Source: Gloeocapsa sp. PCC 73106
GTDB taxonomy: Bacteria > Cyanobacteriota > Cyanobacteriia > Cyanobacteriales > Gloeocapsaceae
Assembly: GCF_000332035.1 (NCBI RefSeq)
Contig: NZ_ALVY01000195.1
Coordinates: forward strand, 1-40,208
Direction of reading: 5' to 3'
Length of the DNA: 40,208 nucleotides
Positions 1 through 8,890 of the stretch are shown in pieces. The stretch's first letter is position 1. Each line of letters starts with the position of its first letter. A program made the position numbers and the translations under genes. The notes beneath the pieces were generated by a model. That model ran no database searches, was not told the DNA's origin, and saw only the letters and a list, made by a program, of their open reading frames with translations.

Positions 1-2
1 AT

Positions 3-368
3 GATATATTATTAGGTGAGTTTGGTAGCGACAGATTGAATGGTGGTCCAGGTAGCGATACTATGACTGGCGGTCCTGGTTCTGACTTTTTTGTCTACAG
101 TGGCCCGACAGAAGGAATTGACACCATTACCGATTTCAGTGTAGCCCAAGACGATATTGCGGTCTCCGGTGCTGGCTTTAGTGTGGGTTCTGTGACTGGC
201 GCTAACTTCAACCTAGGTGCAACTGCCCCGGGTACTACCCCTGGCTTTAGCTACAACTCGGGTACAGGCGGTTTGTTCTTCTGGTCCAATAGTACTACTT
301 TTACTCAATTAGCTACTTTGAGTCCTAACTTAGGTCTTACTAATAGTAATTTTGTAGTAACTGCCTAA
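3..368 (+). CDS. C-terminal part of an RTX (hemolysin-type calcium-binding repeat) protein, 5' end outside window
   Basis: The reading frame is open back to the window edge, so this is a partial gene; the TTG at 36 is internal. The first 30 or so residues are nonapeptide RTX units of the type GGxGxDxLxG (GGPGSDTMTGGPGSDFF). In this family the repeats form a Ca2+-binding parallel beta-roll. The remaining ~75 residues are rich in Gly, Thr, Ser and Asn with an ITDF segment; such tails often follow RTX repeats and can carry a type I secretion signal. The activity of the full protein cannot be told, because the N-terminal domains lie outside the window. A secreted or surface location is inferred. 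Confidence 0.8.
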   Translation, partial: DILLGEFGSDRLNGGPGSDTMTGGPGSDFFVYSGPTEGIDTITDFSVAQDDIAVSGAGFSVGSVTGANFNLGATAPGTTPGFSYNSGTGGLFFWSNSTTFTQLATLSPNLGLTNSNFVVTA

Positions 369-686
369 TTCAAATTATTCTAATCTGGTCGCCCACCGCG
401 TAGCGGATCCCTGTGCGATCGCATCTTCTACGTCTGTTTAAAGTAAGGACGAGCGATCGCTTCTCTAGCTGATAAAAATGATGAAATTGTTCCGGTGTTC
501 CCTGTTCCCTACCATCATATTAACTATAAACAGGAAAAATTGGAAAAACGACCGAAGCTTAATCCTTGTCCGCATTATATCCCAATGGGACCAATGAGAA
601 ACCCTGGGTAGATGGGGTATTAGCTAAGAAAAAAGGACTTGGATTTTAAGATAGGCAATAAAAGAGAATAAAGAACATCTGAGAAA
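369..686. other. Intergenic region with two HIP1 octamers and a short heptamer duplication
   Basis: GCGATCGC octamers occur at 415-422 and 453-460. The heptamer GTTCCCT occurs twice in tandem at 497-510, like the STRR heptamers of cyanobacteria. Around 540-650 short open stretches in different frames could be decayed coding sequence, but none is long enough to name. No convincing promoter or terminator was seen. Confidence 0.5.
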
Positions 687-1007
687 ATGGAAAAGAGTTT
701 TAAAAGTGAGACTATGAAACTTAAAAAAATACTAGAAAATAAACGAGAAGAAATCAGGGAAATTGCTACTAAACACGGAGCATATAATATCCGGGTTTTT
801 GGTTCTGTTGCTAGGGGAGAAGACGACGAAAAAAGTGATATTGATTTTTTAATTGATTATGATTTATCTAAAATTACACCTTGGTTTCCTTCTGGAATGA
901 TTCAAGATTTACAGTTACTTTTAGGTCGAAAAGTAGATAGTGTTACTGTTGAAGGCTTAAAAGAACGCATAAAAAATAAAGTCCTAGAAGAAGCGATTTA
1001 TCTATGA
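687..1007 (+). CDS. MNT-type minimal nucleotidyltransferase (antitoxin of a HEPN/MNT pair)
   Basis: The 106-residue protein has the Pol-beta superfamily signature G39-S40 followed by D51-x-D53 (GSVARGE...SDIDFLID), the catalytic layout of minimal nucleotidyltransferases. In the known HEPN/MNT systems the MNT partner neutralises the HEPN RNase, in studied cases by AMPylating it near the active site. The stop codon overlaps the ATG of the downstream HEPN frame by 4 bases, the usual coupled arrangement. An alternative ATG at 714 would give a 97-residue protein starting right at the first helix; neither start has a strong ribosome binding site. This gene looks intact although its partner does not. 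Confidence 0.8.
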   Translation: MEKSFKSETMKLKKILENKREEIREIATKHGAYNIRVFGSVARGEDDEKSDIDFLIDYDLSKITPWFPSGMIQDLQLLLGRKVDSVTVEGLKERIKNKVLEEAIYL

Positions 1008-1336
1008 GGGATGACAGGGAAAGATTAAGAGATATTTTAGATGCTATTAAGCAAATTGAAAAATATGCTATCTATGGAAAAGATAGATTTATTCAAGATG
1101 AATTAATTCAAACCTGGGTAGTATACCATTTAATGATAATTGGAGAAGCCGCTAGTAAAATGTCAGAACAAACAAAACAAAATTATCATAACGTTCCTTA
1201 GGTGGGAACAATTGATGTTAGAAATATTATTACTCATGAGTATTTTCGGTTTGATTTAAATATCATCTAGAAGATTGTTTCTGATAATATTCCAGAATTA
1301 AAACAGCAAATAAAAGATATCTTAGACAACATTTAA
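1004..1336 (+). pseudogene. HEPN-family (DUF86-like) toxin partner interrupted by two in-frame TAG codons
   Basis: The frame starts with the ATG overlapping the MNT stop. It runs 65 codons to a TAG at 1199-1201, continues in the same frame to a second TAG at 1268-1270, and ends at TAA 1334-1336. Read through, it gives 110 residues, the normal length of this family. The HEPN RNase signature R-x4-H (RNIITHEYF) lies between the two TAGs. Thus the 65-residue product alone lacks the active site. Both TAGs stand where the family normally has Trp (after the 'IP' and before the last helix), so each can arise from TGG by one G-to-A change. There is no frameshift and no other damage. Most likely a recently inactivated toxin; amber readthrough is the alternative. 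Confidence 0.8.
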
Positions 1337-1446
1337 TTTTGATAAATATATTATATTTAAATCACTCAAAACGGCGATGATTATCATGAAACCGCTAAAA
1401 TAATTATCTGGTATACCTTTCCCCCTTACTCTGTGCGTAGCACCAT

Positions 1447-1887
1447 ATGCTCATTTTTAAGCAAAAAACACCCAAAACAACCCAGATATCCCCCCAATTC
1501 ACCCTTTACCTAAGCGCAGCAGAACGGTTAAAAACCCAACAAAGAATCGCCCTAGAAGATCGCCCACCCATCTATCTACGCTTAAATAGGGGGGAAATCA
1601 TAGAAGATGGGGATATACTACTATCAGAAACTGGAGAGATAGCGATCGCCATCGCCGCCAAACCAGAACCAGTAATGACAGTAACTGCCCACTACACCCT
1701 AGATTTACTCAAAGCGGCTTATCATTTAGGTAATCGTCACGTTCCCTTAGAAATCAAACCGGACTACCTCAGATTCCCTCCTGATTCAGTTCTAGCATCT
1801 CTTCTGACTCAATTGGGACTAACGGTACAACTAGAAACCGCGCCATTTTATCCAGAAAGCGGCGCTTATCAACATAAACATGAGTAA
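1447..1887 (+). CDS. ureE: Urease accessory protein UreE (nickel metallochaperone)
   Basis: The 146-residue protein has the two-part UreE fold: an N-terminal peptide-binding-like beta domain and a C-terminal metal-binding domain with the family segment HLGNRHVPLEI at about residues 97-107. UreE delivers Ni2+ to the UreG/UreD/UreF complex on apo-urease. The C-terminal tail is short and has only two His (QHKHE), unlike the His-rich tails of some enterobacterial UreE proteins, so a Ni-storage role is less likely. It opens the urease cluster. Its last 8 bases overlap ureF. The preceding ~110 bases hold no clear NtcA box. Confidence 0.93.
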   Translation: MLIFKQKTPKTTQISPQFTLYLSAAERLKTQQRIALEDRPPIYLRLNRGEIIEDGDILLSETGEIAIAIAAKPEPVMTVTAHYTLDLLKAAYHLGNRHVPLEIKPDYLRFPPDSVLASLLTQLGLTVQLETAPFYPESGAYQHKHE

Positions 1888-2533
1888 CTTATTAAATCTC
1901 CTGCAGCTAGCTAGTCCCACCATTCCCATTGGCGCTTATAGTTATTCTGAGGGTTTAGAAAACCTGATTGCTCTCGAAATAATTACTAACAAAGAACAAC
2001 TAAAAAACTGGCTCAATACAGAATTAAATCACGGCTCTATTGGGATCGAAACAGCCGTAATGATTAGAGGCTATCAAAGTATCCAAAAGCAGCAAATAGA
2101 CAATTTAGAGTACTGGAATAATTGGCTTAGCGCTTCTAGAGAGACATCTGAACTCAGAGAACAGAGTTGGCAAATGGGTAAAAGTCTCTTAAAATTGCTC
2201 CTAGACTTGGGGGTAACCAATCAGATTGACCCTCCCTGTAATTATGCGATCGCCTACGCTATCGGCGCTGCAACTTGGGACATCCCCCTTCGAGACGCAA
2301 CCTTAGCTTATCTTCACAGTTGGACGACCAATCTAGTCACCGCGGGTATTAAATTAATTCCCTTAGGACAGACCCACGGGCAGCAAATTCTACGCGACTT
2401 ACATGATAGTATTAGAATTAATGCAGATAGAATCCTTGACTTAGAAGACCATCAGTTATTTACTTGCAACTGGGGTTTAAGTTTAGCTAGCATGAATCAT
2501 CAGAGTCAATACACCAGATTATTTCGCAGTTAA
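1880..2533 (+). CDS. ureF: Urease accessory protein UreF
   Basis: The 217-residue all-helical protein begins with the family signature [21 protein letters not shown], which lines up with the start of UreF proteins (split here into the parts [17 protein letters not shown]). UreF bridges UreD and UreG in the maturation complex and gates GTP-dependent nickel insertion. The length is normal for the family. The start overlaps the end of ureE by 8 bases, and ureG follows after 2 bases, so translation of E-F-G is probably coupled. Confidence 0.94.
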   Translation: MSNLLNLLQLASPTIPIGAYSYSEGLENLIALEIITNKEQLKNWLNTELNHGSIGIETAVMIRGYQSIQKQQIDNLEYWNNWLSASRETSELREQSWQMGKSLLKLLLDLGVTNQIDPPCNYAIAYAIGAATWDIPLRDATLAYLHSWTTNLVTAGIKLIPLGQTHGQQILRDLHDSIRINADRILDLEDHQLFTCNWGLSLASMNHQSQYTRLFRS

Positions 2534-2535
2534 AT

Positions 2536-3147
2536 ATGAGTGCTTTTCGTGTAGGTATAGCCGGTCCAGTGGGCTCAGGGAAAACAGCCCTATTAGACGC
2601 TCTTTGTAAACAAATGCGCAGCTATGTAGAGATAGCCGTAGTTACCAATGATATCTATACTCAAGAAGACGCCCAATTTTTAATTAAATCTCAAGCTTTA
2701 CCTACACAGAGAATTATTGGTGTTGAAACCGGAGGGTGTCCCCATACAGCGATTCGCGAAGACGCTTCGATTAATCTAGTAGCGATTCAGGAATTAGAAG
2801 AGAAATTTCCCAACTTGAACTTGATTTTTTTAGAAAGTGGAGGAGATAATTTAGCCGCTACATTTAGTCCCGAATTAGTAGATTTGACTATCTATGTCAT
2901 TGACGTAGCTGCAGGAGATAAAATACCCCGTAAAGGAGGACCAGGAATCACTAAATCAGACTTACTAGTAATTAATAAAATTGATTTAGCTGACCAAGTA
3001 AACGCCGACTTACAAGTAATGGAGAGAGATAGTAAAAAAATGCGCGGCGATAAACCATTTATCTTTACTAACTTAAAAAACCAACAAGGATTAAGGGAAG
3101 TAATTGAATTTATTAAACTACATTTAGCCCCCAATTTAAATCAATGA
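2536..3147 (+). CDS. ureG: Urease accessory GTPase UreG
   Basis: This is a SIMIBI-class GTPase of 203 residues. The P-loop GPVGSGKT is at residues 10-17, the conserved metal-site motif C68-P-H70 lies in [13 protein letters not shown], and the guanine-specificity motif NKID follows in the C-terminal half. UreG dimerises with GTP and Ni2+ and passes the metal into urease within the UreD-F-G complex. The gene lies 2 bases after ureF and overlaps ureD by 4 bases (ATGA). Length and motifs are complete. Confidence 0.96.
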   Translation: MSAFRVGIAGPVGSGKTALLDALCKQMRSYVEIAVVTNDIYTQEDAQFLIKSQALPTQRIIGVETGGCPHTAIREDASINLVAIQELEEKFPNLNLIFLESGGDNLAATFSPELVDLTIYVIDVAAGDKIPRKGGPGITKSDLLVINKIDLADQVNADLQVMERDSKKMRGDKPFIFTNLKNQQGLREVIEFIKLHLAPNLNQ

Positions 3148-3962
3148 AATGGCAAGGTAAGCTTAATTTAGAATACCAGTATTGCCAAGATAGAACCAAA
3201 ATTATTCATGTTGAAAATATCGCTCCACTTAAGGTACAAAGACCATTTTATCCAGAAGGAACAAAAACCTGCCATACCATTATTTTAAATACAGCAGGGG
3301 GGATAGTAGGAAGTGATAAACTAGAACAAAATATCTATCTTCACCCGGGCGCTAACGTCTTAATTACCACCGCTTCAGCGGGTAAAATTTATCGCAGTCA
3401 AGGAGACCTGGCGCAACAGCAGATTAATATAACTATAGAATCTGGAGGATGTTTAGAGTTTTTACCTCAAGAAAATATTATCTTTGCTGGAGCAGATTAT
3501 TATCAAAATTTAAAAGTAAAATTAGCCCCAGCAGCCCATTGGTTAGGGTGGGAAATCAATCGATTTGGACGTTCAGCTAGAGGGGAAATATTTTTCACAG
3601 GAACCTGGTTAGGATCTACAGAAATATGGCGGGAAGGAAAACCTCTGTGGATAGATAAACAGGGATTATGGGGAGAGGAAAATCTGTTTGAAAGTCCCAA
3701 CGGATTGGGAAATAAACCCTTAGTAGGAACCTTAAGCTGGATATCTGCGCCAGTAGAATCAACGGTAATAGCAGCAATTAAAAACTTAGGAGATAATCTA
3801 GTTAAAGAGGGAGAAATGGGCGTGACTGAGTTATTATCGGGTTTAGTTTGTCGTTATCGAGGAAACTCTACTCTTGAAGTAAAAACGTGGTTTAAAGAGA
3901 TCTGGAGTCTATTAAGGCTAAAATATTTAAATAAATCAGCTTGTCAAATGAGAATATGGTAA
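3144..3962 (+). CDS. ureD: Urease accessory protein UreD (UreH)
   Basis: The 272-residue protein matches UreD: an early segment RPFYPEG, then the conserved stretch [17 protein letters not shown], and the central region with PQENIIF. UreD is the scaffold that binds apo-urease directly and provides the tunnel through which nickel passes from UreG. The ATG overlaps the ureG stop by 4 bases. ureA follows 6 bases after the stop. Placing ureD between the accessory and structural genes makes one uninterrupted cluster. Confidence 0.93.
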   Translation: MKWQGKLNLEYQYCQDRTKIIHVENIAPLKVQRPFYPEGTKTCHTIILNTAGGIVGSDKLEQNIYLHPGANVLITTASAGKIYRSQGDLAQQQINITIESGGCLEFLPQENIIFAGADYYQNLKVKLAPAAHWLGWEINRFGRSARGEIFFTGTWLGSTEIWREGKPLWIDKQGLWGEENLFESPNGLGNKPLVGTLSWISAPVESTVIAAIKNLGDNLVKEGEMGVTELLSGLVCRYRGNSTLEVKTWFKEIWSLLRLKYLNKSACQMRIW

Positions 3963-3968
3963 ATTGAT

Positions 3969-4271
3969 ATGCAATTATCTCCCCAAGAAAAAGATAAACT
4001 CCTAATTTTTACAGCAGCCTTACTCGCCGAAAGACGCAAAGCTAGAGGGTTAAAACTAAACTACCCAGAAGCAATAGCCTATATCTCAGCAGCGATTCTA
4101 GAAGGCGCTAGAGAAGGACACACAGTATCAGAATTGATGAGTTATGGTAAAACTATTTTAACCAAAGACGACCTGATGGATGGGATAGCAGACATGATTC
4201 CCGAAATACAGGTAGAAGCAACCTTTCCTGATGGTACTAAATTAGTAACAGTGCATGACCCCATTACATAG
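3969..4271 (+). CDS. ureA: Urease gamma subunit UreA
   Basis: The 100-residue protein begins [14 protein letters not shown] and contains [17 protein letters not shown] and GRTVSELM-like (here [12 protein letters not shown]) segments typical of UreA. It ends with [13 protein letters not shown], the usual C-terminus. UreA is the small structural subunit of the (alpha-beta-gamma)3 urease, which hydrolyses urea to ammonia and carbamate. The length is exactly typical. ureB follows 6 bases after the stop. Confidence 0.97.
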   Translation: MQLSPQEKDKLLIFTAALLAERRKARGLKLNYPEAIAYISAAILEGAREGHTVSELMSYGKTILTKDDLMDGIADMIPEIQVEATFPDGTKLVTVHDPIT

Positions 4272-4277
4272 AAAAAC

Positions 4278-4595
4278 ATGATTCCAGGCGAAATTATCAC
4301 TCAACCAGGGTCAATAGAAATAAATTCTGGCCGTAAAACCATAACAATTAGTGTAGGAAACACAGGCGATCGCCCCATTCAAGTAGGTTCCCATTTCCAT
4401 TTCTACGAAGTAAATTCAGCCTTAATATTCCCCCGGGAAGTAACTAAAGGAATGCGCTTGAATATCCCCGCAGGGACAGCAGTACGCTTCGAACCAGGAG
4501 ACGAAAAATCAGTAGAATTAGTCACAATGGGTGGGAGTAGAGAGATTTACGGCTTTAATGGTCTAGTCAACGGAGTAATAACAGATGAGTTATAG
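4278..4595 (+). CDS. ureB: Urease beta subunit UreB
   Basis: The 105-residue protein starts [16 protein letters not shown], as UreB proteins do. It carries the family motif [11 protein letters not shown] and the later [12 protein letters not shown] segment. UreB is the second small structural subunit of bacterial three-subunit urease. The last bases overlap the ureC start by 11 bases, so the two are probably coupled. Confidence 0.97.
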   Translation: MIPGEIITQPGSIEINSGRKTITISVGNTGDRPIQVGSHFHFYEVNSALIFPREVTKGMRLNIPAGTAVRFEPGDEKSVELVTMGGSREIYGFNGLVNGVITDEL

Positions 4596-6276
4596 AATGG
4601 ATCGCCGCGCTTACGCCGAAACCTACGGACCCACAATAGGCGATCGCCTGCGTCTAGCGGATACAGAACTATTTATTGAAGTAGAAAAAGACTACACCAT
4701 TTACGGCGAAGAGGTCAAATTTGGTGGCGGTAAAGTGATTAGAGATGGTATGGGACAATCCCCCTTATCTCGCGCTGAAGGAGCAGTAGATTTAGTAATT
4801 ACCAACGCCCTAATTCTCGACTGGTGGGGAGTAGTTAAAGCTGATATTGGTATCAAAGACGGGAAAATCTTACAAATTGGTAAAGCGGGTAACCCCTACA
4901 TCCAAGACAGAGTAAATATTATCATTGGACCCGCCACTGAAGTAATAGCAGGAGAAGGAATGATCCTCACCCCAGGAGGAATCGATAGTCACATACACTT
5001 TATCTGTCCTCAACAGATTGAAACGGCGATCGCCTCGGGAATTACCACGATGATCGGCGGTGGAACCGGTCCTGCTACAGGGACAAATGCAACTACCTGT
5101 ACACCAGGTCCTTGGAATATTCACCGTATGCTAGAAGCGGCTGAAGCGTTTCCCATTAATTTGGGTTTTCTCGGTAAAGGAAACAGCGCCAAACCCGAAG
5201 GACTAGTAGAACAGGTATTAGCTGGCGCCATGGGCTTAAAACTACACGAAGATTGGGGAACTACACCTGCAGCTATAGACACTTGTTTAGAGGTAGCTGA
5301 TAAATACGATATTCAAGTAGCGATCCACACCGACACCCTCAACGAAGCCGGTTTCGTCGAAGACACCATCAAAGCCTTTAAAAATAGAGTAATTCACACC
5401 TATCACACCGAAGGCGCCGGAGGTGGTCACGCACCCGATATTATTAAAGTGTGTGGTCAAGCTAACGTCTTACCCTCCTCTACTAACCCCACTCGTCCTT
5501 ATACTCTTAATACCCTCGAAGAACATTTAGATATGCTGATGGTTTGTCACCATTTAGATCGCAGCATACCCGAAGATGTAGCCTTCGCTGAATCGAGAAT
5601 ACGCCCAGAAACCATCGCAGCAGAAGATATTCTCCACGATTTAGGCGCTTTTAGTATGATTTCCTCCGACTCCCAAGCTATGGGAAGAGTAGGAGAAACT
5701 ATTATCCGCACCTGGCAAACCGCCCATAAAATGAAGGTCCAAAGGGGGATATTGGGACATAATGAGCGCGCTAAGCGTTATATCGCTAAATACACCATTA
5801 ACCCCGCCATTACCCACGGTATCGCTGAATATGTGGGCTCGGTAGAAGTGGGTAAGTTGGCAGATTTGTGTCTCTGGAAACCAGCATTTTTTGGCGTCAA
5901 ACCCGAAATAGTAATCAAAGGCGGTATGATCGTTAGCGCCCAAATGGGAGACCCCAACGCGAGTATACCTACACCCCAACCCATCCATCACCGTCCTATG
6001 TTCGCTAGTTACGGCAAAGCGATCGCATCTACTTCCTTAATTTTTGTTTCTCAAGCCGCTCAAAATGCTGATATCGCTGGACAATTGGGTTTGAGTAAGA
6101 AAACCGTTCCCGTGGCTAATACGCGCAATCTGAGCAAAAAAGACATGAAACTCAATGACACCCTACCAGAGATTAGCGTCGACCCCCAAACCTACGAGGT
6201 GAAAGCCGATGGTGAAATACTGCGCTGTGAACCAGCAACGAGTTTACCCATGGCTCAACGTTATTTTTTGTTCTAA
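4585..6276 (+). CDS. ureC: Urease alpha subunit UreC (catalytic)
   Basis: The 563-residue protein carries the whole nickel active site: H136-x-H138 ([11 protein letters not shown]), the carbamylated lysine K219 in LKLHEDWG, and the mobile-flap C321-H322 in MVCHHL. All required residues appear present, so the enzyme should be functional. It hydrolyses urea in the cytoplasm, giving ammonia for GS-GOGAT and CO2. The chosen ATG overlaps ureB by 11 bases; an in-frame ATG at 4597 gives [13 protein letters not shown], but cyanobacterial UreC proteins commonly start [12 protein letters not shown]. It is the last gene of the cluster; thrS starts 25 bases later. Confidence 0.98.
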   Translation: MSYRMDRRAYAETYGPTIGDRLRLADTELFIEVEKDYTIYGEEVKFGGGKVIRDGMGQSPLSRAEGAVDLVITNALILDWWGVVKADIGIKDGKILQIGKAGNPYIQDRVNIIIGPATEVIAGEGMILTPGGIDSHIHFICPQQIETAIASGITTMIGGGTGPATGTNATTCTPGPWNIHRMLEAAEAFPINLGFLGKGNSAKPEGLVEQVLAGAMGLKLHEDWGTTPAAIDTCLEVADKYDIQVAIHTDTLNEAGFVEDTIKAFKNRVIHTYHTEGAGGGHAPDIIKVCGQANVLPSSTNPTRPYTLNTLEEHLDMLMVCHHLDRSIPEDVAFAESRIRPETIAAEDILHDLGAFSMISSDSQAMGRVGETIIRTWQTAHKMKVQRGILGHNERAKRYIAKYTINPAITHGIAEYVGSVEVGKLADLCLWKPAFFGVKPEIVIKGGMIVSAQMGDPNASIPTPQPIHHRPMFASYGKAIASTSLIFVSQAAQNADIAGQLGLSKKTVPVANTRNLSKKDMKLNDTLPEISVDPQTYEVKADGEILRCEPATSLPMAQRYFLF

Positions 6277-6301
6277 AAATTTATAATAAATAGTGATGTA
6301 A

Positions 6302-8131
6302 ATGTCTAAACAACTGATGCAAACCGCCCCCGAAAACTCACAAAACCCAGTAAAATTACCACGCACCAGCGAATCAGAATTAATCAAAAAGATTCGGCAT
6401 ACTACTTCTCACGTGATGGCGATGGCGGTACAGAAGTTGTTTCCCAAAGCCCAAGTTACTATAGGTCCTTGGACAGAAACGGGCTTTTACTACGATTTTG
6501 ACTTACCCGAGACGATTACCGAAACCGATCTTAAAGCCATAAAAAAAGAAATGGTTAAGATCATTAATCAGAAATTACCCGTCACCAGAGAAGAAGTCTC
6601 TCGGGAAGAAGCAGCTCAACGCATTCAATCAATCAACGAACCCTACAAATTAGAAATACTCGACAGCATCTCTGAACCCATTACTATCTATCACTTGGGA
6701 GATAAATGGTGGGATCTCTGCGCTGGACCCCATTTAGAGAGCACAGCGGAACTCGACCCCAAAGCGATCGAATTAGAAAGCGTCGCGGGCGCCTATTGGC
6801 GAGGAGACTCAACTAAAGCCCAACTCCAGCGAGTTTACGGTACCGCTTGGGAAACACCAGAACAATTAGCAGAATACAAACGACGCAAAGAAGAAGCCCT
6901 CAAACGCGATCATCGCAAATTAGGCAAAGAATTGGGCTTATTTATCTTCGCAGATATCGTCGGACCGGGTTTACCCCTCTGGACTCCTAAAGGGACGATC
7001 ATTCGCTCAATCCTCGAAGATTTCCTCAAACAAGAACAACTCAAGCGCGGTTATCTTCCCGTGGTTACTCCCCATATCGCTCGCGTCGATCTGTTTAAAA
7101 CCTCTGGACATTGGCAAAAATATCAAGAGGATATGTTCCCCATGATGGCAGAATCCCCAGAAGAGGCTCAATTAGAGCAGGGTTTTGTCCTCAAACCAAT
7201 GAATTGTCCTTTTCATATTCAAATCTATAAGAGTGAGTTGCGCTCTTACCGGGAGTTACCGATGCGTTTGGCTGAATTTGGGACCGTCTATCGTTACGAA
7301 CAATCAGGGGAATTGGGGGGTTTAACGAGGGTTAGGGGTTTTACTGTGGACGACTCCCATCTCTTTGTTAGTCCTAGTCAACTTGAGGCAGAATTTTTAG
7401 AGGTAGTTGATTTAATTTTAAGCGTCTTTCAAAGTCTGCAGCTCAAAAACTTTAAAGCTAGACTTAGTTTCCGCGATCCCGATTCAGATAAGTACATCGG
7501 TTCTCCCGAAGTGTGGGATCAAGCCCAAAACGCTATCCGTAGGGCGGTTAAAACCCTGGGAATGGAATACTTCGAAGCACCAGGAGAAGCAGCTTTCTAT
7601 GGTCCTAAATTAGATTTTATCTTCCAGGATGCTCTAGAAAGAGAATGGCAGTTAGGGACAGTACAAGTAGACTATAATTTACCAGATCGCTTCGATTTAG
7701 AATACGTCAATGAGTCTGGAAATAGAGAACGCCCTGTAATGATTCATCGCGCTCCCTTTGGTTCTCTAGAGCGTTTAATTGGTATTTTAATCGAAGAATA
7801 CGCGGGGGATTTCCCTCTGTGGTTAGCGCCAGTACAGGTAAGACTTTTACCCGTGAGTGAAGTTCAGTGGGACTTTGTGCAAGCAGTAGCTAAAACAATG
7901 CAAAGCGTGGGAATTCGTGCCGAAGCCGATGTTAGTAAAGAAAGACTCGGGAAAATGATTCGTAACGCCGAAAAGCAGAAAATACCCGTAATGGCGGTAG
8001 TAGGGCCTCAAGAAATAGAGAGTAATACCCTGAATATTCGTACCCGCGCTTCCGGAGAACTCGGTGCTATTAGTGTAGATACTATGATTGAACGCTTGAA
8101 AAGAGCGATCGTCACCAAACAAAATCTCTAA
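6302..8131 (+). CDS. thrS: Threonyl-tRNA synthetase, TGS domain absent, editing domain retained
   Basis: The 609-residue class II synthetase charges tRNA-Thr. The editing domain starts almost at the N-terminus with H33-x3-H37 and the distal C140-x3-H144 (LCAGPH), so deacylation of Ser-tRNA-Thr should be retained. The N-terminal TGS domain of the E. coli enzyme is missing. The catalytic zinc ligands C302 (MNCPFH), H353 (DDSHLF) and H482 (MIHRAP) are all present, as is motif 2 with R331. The anticodon-binding domain closes the protein. Some cyanobacteria have two ThrRS forms; whether a second exists here cannot be seen. A small gene begins 6 bases after the stop. Confidence 0.96.
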   Translation: MSKQLMQTAPENSQNPVKLPRTSESELIKKIRHTTSHVMAMAVQKLFPKAQVTIGPWTETGFYYDFDLPETITETDLKAIKKEMVKIINQKLPVTREEVSREEAAQRIQSINEPYKLEILDSISEPITIYHLGDKWWDLCAGPHLESTAELDPKAIELESVAGAYWRGDSTKAQLQRVYGTAWETPEQLAEYKRRKEEALKRDHRKLGKELGLFIFADIVGPGLPLWTPKGTIIRSILEDFLKQEQLKRGYLPVVTPHIARVDLFKTSGHWQKYQEDMFPMMAESPEEAQLEQGFVLKPMNCPFHIQIYKSELRSYRELPMRLAEFGTVYRYEQSGELGGLTRVRGFTVDDSHLFVSPSQLEAEFLEVVDLILSVFQSLQLKNFKARLSFRDPDSDKYIGSPEVWDQAQNAIRRAVKTLGMEYFEAPGEAAFYGPKLDFIFQDALEREWQLGTVQVDYNLPDRFDLEYVNESGNRERPVMIHRAPFGSLERLIGILIEEYAGDFPLWLAPVQVRLLPVSEVQWDFVQAVAKTMQSVGIRAEADVSKERLGKMIRNAEKQKIPVMAVVGPQEIESNTLNIRTRASGELGAISVDTMIERLKRAIVTKQNL

Positions 8132-8137
8132 ACTGGA

Positions 8138-8278
8138 ATGCCAACTAGAGAGCAAGCCATCTCTTGTGTCGAAGTCTGCCATAGATTATCTAATCTGCTA
8201 CAACCTATATTTGTTCTTCGTTACGATGAGAGTTTCAGAACAATTTATTCAGATGGCTACAGGAGAATTTTGCAATGA
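8138..8278 (+). CDS. DUF6888-like small protein, copy 1, shortened C-terminus
   Basis: This 46-codon frame starts 6 bases after thrS and overlaps the next start by 4 bases (ATGA). It begins MPTREQAISCVEVCHRLSN and continues QPIFVLRYDE. It aligns with the 57-residue protein at 17859-18032 (MPT-x-QAI-x-C...C-R...PI...R-DE), which I recognise as DUF6888-like. From residue ~36 the two diverge. This copy lacks the AGE...LIDPDGEV tail of the other; shifting frame near 8250 recovers ATGEF, which suggests a frameshift or small deletion. Function is unknown. Its partner downstream is DUF6887-like. Cotranscription with thrS is likely from the spacing. Confidence 0.6.
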   Translation: MPTREQAISCVEVCHRLSNLLQPIFVLRYDESFRTIYSDGYRRILQ

Positions 8279-8469
8279 ACCAATTTGAACAAATGACCGA
8301 AGCCGAATTGAAGGCATATATTAAATCGCATCCTACTGACGATGAAGCCATTAGAGTCAGGATTCAACAAATTTCTTTTAATCCCAAAACTGTTGCTATT
8401 TCCTATGGCACGCCACCCGATGAGATCGAACGCATCATCAATGAGGGTATTAAGAATAGAGAAAATTGA
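8275..8469 (+). CDS. DUF6887-like small protein, copy 1
   Basis: The 64-residue protein begins MNQFEQMTEAELKAYIKSH, matching the pattern M-N-x-x-x-x-M-x-(D/E)-x-E-L-(K/R)-A-Y-x-x-S-H of the protein at 18029-18220. Both follow a DUF6888-like gene with a 4-base ATGA overlap. It is charged and predicted helical, with no membrane segment or catalytic motif I can name. The second half (PPDEIERIINEGI) differs from copy 2. The 3' end overlaps the convergent DUF2442-like gene by 20 bases. Organisation as a coupled small pair resembles toxin-antitoxin modules, but this is only an inference. Confidence 0.65.
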   Translation: MNQFEQMTEAELKAYIKSHPTDDEAIRVRIQQISFNPKTVAISYGTPPDEIERIINEGIKNREN

Positions 8470-8719
8470 GGTCATCCAAAAAACGACTTGCCATCTCACA
8501 GTGCAACTTAGTCAGCTCGATATCTTCATTCCACACAATTCCATAGCCCCCTGGTTCAACCTTAAAGTTCTTAAAAAATGCAGGTTGGCGAAGTGGAGCA
8601 AACATGGAATTTTCTAAAAGATGGCGAACATCATATTGCTTGACTTCTTGATTTGTGAATTCAATTATCAAGGTGTAATCATCAATTGCTTGATCCTTGC
8701 AAATTCGAGGGCATTTCAT
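8450..8719 (-). CDS. DUF2442-like small protein
   Basis: The 89-residue protein has the DUF2442 pattern: an IDDYTLIIEFTNQEVKQYDV beta-hairpin, then RHLLEN...FAPLRQPAFF, and a closing GGYGIVWNEDIELT segment. DUF2442 proteins are usually encoded next to a DUF4160 partner and are treated as toxin-antitoxin-like; no DUF4160 gene is visible upstream (8720 onward), so it appears orphaned. Its 3' end overlaps the DUF6887-like gene in convergent orientation. The function is unknown. Confidence 0.7.
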   Translation of the reverse strand: MKCPRICKDQAIDDYTLIIEFTNQEVKQYDVRHLLENSMFAPLRQPAFFKNFKVEPGGYGIVWNEDIELTKLHCEMASRFLDDLNFLYS

Positions 8720-8727
8720 TCTTTTTT

Positions 8728-8838
8728 CACCTATGGCTAAATGAATTGGAATATGAAAAATTAGTCAAGTATGCACATTCAAAAAAGCTAACGATGAGTG
8801 AGGTTATTAGAGATTATGTCAAATCTTTGCATGATTGA
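8728..8838 (+). pseudogene. C-terminal fragment of a ribbon-helix-helix (CopG/Arc-like) protein
   Basis: In one frame ending with TGA at 8836-8838 the sequence reads LNELEYEKLVKYAHSKKL followed by TMSEVIRDYVKSLHD. This is the beta-strand/helix/helix pattern of small RHH DNA-binding proteins (…LxxxEYxxLxxYAxxxxxTMSEVIRxYIKSL). No start codon lies upstream in frame; the frame runs back into the DUF2442-like gene on the other strand. It is therefore a 5'-truncated remnant. In cyanobacteria such RHH genes occur as antitoxins and next to TnpB-type transposon genes. Confidence 0.55.
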
Positions 8839-8840
8839 CC

Positions 8841-8890
8841 GCGCTATCCATCCCAACCCCGCCAAAAGCTGAGGGTGGGGACTTTCGCGC
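8841..8890. repeat. GC-rich imperfect palindrome, possible end of an IS200/IS605-type element
   Basis: CCCAACCCC at 8852-8860 pairs with GGGTGGGG at 8873-8880 around a short loop. The stem is framed by GCGC at 8841-8844 and GCGC at 8887-8890. It directly follows the RHH fragment. Palindromes of the form CC...CCCC/GGGG...TTTCGCGC are familiar at the ends of IS200/IS605-like elements in cyanobacteria. No transposase is present. A rho-independent terminator is less likely, because no T-run follows directly. Confidence 0.35.

Noticed and set aside
540-650. Possible decayed coding sequence between the RTX and MNT genes
   Set aside because: Short pieces in different frames could not be assigned to any family.
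4870-5991. Long open frames on the minus strand inside ureC
   Set aside because: They are shadows of a well-conserved gene, with no recognisable product and no ribosome binding sites.
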